Source: Epiperipatus broadwayi
Taxonomy: Eukaryota; Onychophora; Udeonychophora; Euonychophora; Peripatidae
Direction: 5' to 3'
Length of the DNA: 64,000 nucleotides
Assembly: GCA_028023455.1 (NCBI GenBank)
Contig: JAQFVV010006273.1
Location: 5,397,598 to 5,461,597, forward strand
Below, piece by piece: positions 62,153 through 64,000 of the stretch. Both the position numbers and the translations under genes were made by a program. Every line of letters starts with the position of its first letter. The stretch's first letter is position 1. The notes under the pieces are model-generated. The model saw nothing but the letters and a program-made list of their open reading frames with translations. It had not been told where the DNA came from and did not search any database.

Positions 62153-62279
62153 GGACGAATAGGAACTAGATAGAGATTTTATGCACAAATCTTTCTGCAT
62201 CCATTGATTACTCTGGCTTACACTGAATGTTGCTTTTCTAGATAGAATTTTGCCTCTATAAAATTCTTAAGTAGATAAG

Positions 62280-64000
62280 CAAACATCACAATCATTGTAA
62301 TAAAATTATGTTGAATAATTGCTGTTCTATAAATTAATATAACATATCAAAAATGTCAGCTTTTAATGTATTCCTAATCAATGTAATTTTATAAAATCAT
62401 AACCTGATATAAAGCTAAAACATCAACAATTCCCTTTTTCTAATTTATATATATATATATATATATTGTACAGGGTAGAAAATCCATCCTTACTCTTTGA
62501 AGCTCGAGTATGGTTTTAAAAAATGTCTTTGATATAGTTTTACTTAAAGATTTGTAAATAAGTTGCTTTATTGTTGTTCAGGTTTATTTATTTATTATGA
62601 TATATGCTTTGTTTTGAGATAGATCATTATAATGGCAATATATGTATATAATTATGAGAGTGTGTATAAAGAAATAATCGTTAGCAGTTGTATTTAAATT
62701 GCTAAATATAATTATATTGTACCTTTATTTATTTTACTTTTTTTTAAAAAATAATTATAAAAGATATAGTAGTATTATTATGGTTGTTTAAATATTTAAT
62801 TGGTTTGTAAATTACAACATAAATTTTTCAATGTAATATATATGTATAATTTTTATTGACATCATTTTTTTCTTTTATTTTGTTATTTAAAAAAATATTT
62901 TAAAACTGCAAAACAATAGTGTTAAAGATTTTTTTAAAATCAGCACATGAATATTTACAACAGTAGAAGAGAGCTGACTATGGAAAGCAGGATATAGTCA
63001 TCATTCTTGCTGGTTCATAAAAAAAAAGACATTACTTTCGTTCGTCATTTCTTCAAATTTTTCTTATAAATTTCCTTACAAAAATTATTGGATTAAGGAT
63101 TAATACTAAAGATGATTTGCTAAGTGCAACTTTATCATTTTGAGGTGTTGGCTTCTCTACTTGCCCATCAAACAACATTGGAAACTTCGTGAAACATAAA
63201 ACATAAAAATAAACTGGCGTTCTTAAATAAGTTAAAAAAATAGCTATTATAATTGTAATGATCCCTTCTATTATAACTTCCAAATTTCTTAATAATCCAT
63301 ATAATATTCAACTTAACCGTGTATATAATTGAACATCAAGGAAATGACTGAAATTAATTGTTTTAACAACAAGAAGCAAATCTATTAATTTACTTGTAAT
63401 ATGTACATATTTTATGTCACTTTGAACCATTTTAGGATGAATAAAATAAGTGAAAGTGCTGGAAATAACTAGCTTATTTAAAATGACTGGACACTAAAGC
63501 AGATAGATGGTAACAAAAAAATTTCTTTTTTTTTTTATTGTCTTTTTTTTTTTTTGCTTTTTATGTAACATTTAATATATCTTTATGAAAAAATATACAA
63601 CTGAAATCTTTAGAAACTGACTTACAAATTTCTTTTGAATGTTAAAATTTTAAGAATGATGAAAGTCAATTTTAGTATATATGTTTGTTTATTTATTTTA
63701 AAGACATTTTATAGCTTAAACTACGTGAATATATTGTAATTATAAATATATATAATATTTATTTATTTATTTTTGCTTTTTATTTGATTCACGTTTGCAT
63801 ACAGGTGTACTAAATAATAAAAGTCATTTGTCAATTTAAATTGGAAAGCAATAAATTATATTTCATTGCATAGGAATTGTATAAATGTACAAATTTATAG
63901 AACTGTATTTATAAGTAATATCATTGTTTAATAATTATCTTAGTTCTTCAATTATTATTCTAACAATCTGGTTGCATTTATTCATCTCCATTAAGTCTTA
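62280..64000. other. AT-rich stretch to window end, no feature recognised
   Basis: (TA)n at 62,446-62,466, poly(T) runs at 63,528-63,556, and a 76-codon minus frame at 63,053-63,283 without a known motif (hydrophobic start; could be chance). Confidence 0.45.

Larger units (their letters stand above)
61742..62275. mobile_element. Palindromic element with two divergent hammerhead motifs
   Basis: The left end AAACCACTAAACATCACATG, then GGCAAAACTCTTTATATTAT, is inversely related to the right end (GCATCCATTGATTACTCTGG, TTACACTGAATG, AATTTTGCCT at 62,194-62,255). The left half carries a hammerhead core on the minus strand (61,911-61,940) and the right half a degraded one on the plus strand (62,113-62,143). 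Between them are inverted GATCTAAG/GCACTG-type blocks (61,950-62,000 versus 62,063-62,100). About 530 bp, no coding content. The outward 3' ends make it a head-to-head dimer of the same monomer as at 31.44-31.63 kb. Confidence 0.78.

Overview
The window is a very A+T-rich (by eye about three quarters A+T or more), repeat-dense, gene-poor stretch of an animal nuclear genome. The mix of repeats points to a metazoan, most likely an invertebrate: RTE-type LINEs with GAT-repeat 3' tails, Penelope-like elements (PLEs) with GIY-YIG endonuclease remnants and hammerhead-ribozyme motifs, a mariner transposase fossil, hAT ends, a Ty3/gypsy fragment, tRNA-derived SINEs, MITE palindromes and long (AAT)n arrays. 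I cannot name the species. I found no convincing host protein-coding gene, rRNA, functional tRNA gene or CRISPR array. Every open frame I could interpret belongs to a decayed mobile element, and the others are short and low in complexity.

Layout. 0-1.35 kb: tandem repeats (171-bp and 324-bp periods). 1.65-1.85 kb: a palindromic element carrying a hammerhead-ribozyme-like motif. 2.7-12.4 kb: two diverged copies of an unclassified 2.35-kb unit. The left copy carries a 399-bp hAT MITE and the right copy a roughly 2.1-kb LTR-like insert. A LINE tail and a coiled-coil ORF1/gag fossil lie between them. 13.6-16.6 kb: tRNA-Gly-derived SINEs and two palindromic MITEs. 17.45-18.45 kb: a Ty3/gypsy gag-protease fossil that stops at a hAT end. 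21.5-25.7 kb: two PLE copies arranged head-to-head. 29.3-30.2 kb: 3' end of a LINE with a C-terminal zinc-knuckle-like motif. 30.9-31.6 kb: palindromic hammerhead-type repeat plus a half copy. 33.1-33.4 kb: a 300-bp (AAT)n array. 33.8-37.0 kb: two halves of an RTE LINE pointing at each other. 38.4 kb: a SINE with a different tRNA head. 41.1-43.7 kb: inverted arms from a second PLE family flanking a mariner fossil. 44.3-50.6 kb: microsatellites, a 46-bp minisatellite, a candidate solo LTR and a 75-bp duplication. 50.7-52.2 kb: an ORF1/gag-like pseudogene. 52.5 kb: a 91-bp palindrome. 55.9-57.4 kb: the best-preserved RTE LINE. 58.9-61.2 kb: a third PLE copy, interrupted by an 86-bp hammerhead-family insertion. 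61.7-62.3 kb: a palindromic element with two divergent hammerhead motifs.

The most interesting theme is the repeated link between hammerhead-ribozyme motifs and inverted, head-to-head architecture. Two hammerhead-bearing palindromic families are present (1.65 kb; 31.0 and 61.7 kb), the PLE copies themselves occur as inverted pairs, and one short family member can be shown to have inserted with a 15-bp target duplication into a PLE whose uninterrupted sequence is also in the window. Nothing appears intact enough to encode a working protein. The RNA motifs, especially at 1.75-1.82 kb (+) and 61.90-61.95 kb (-), look more conserved than the coding parts.
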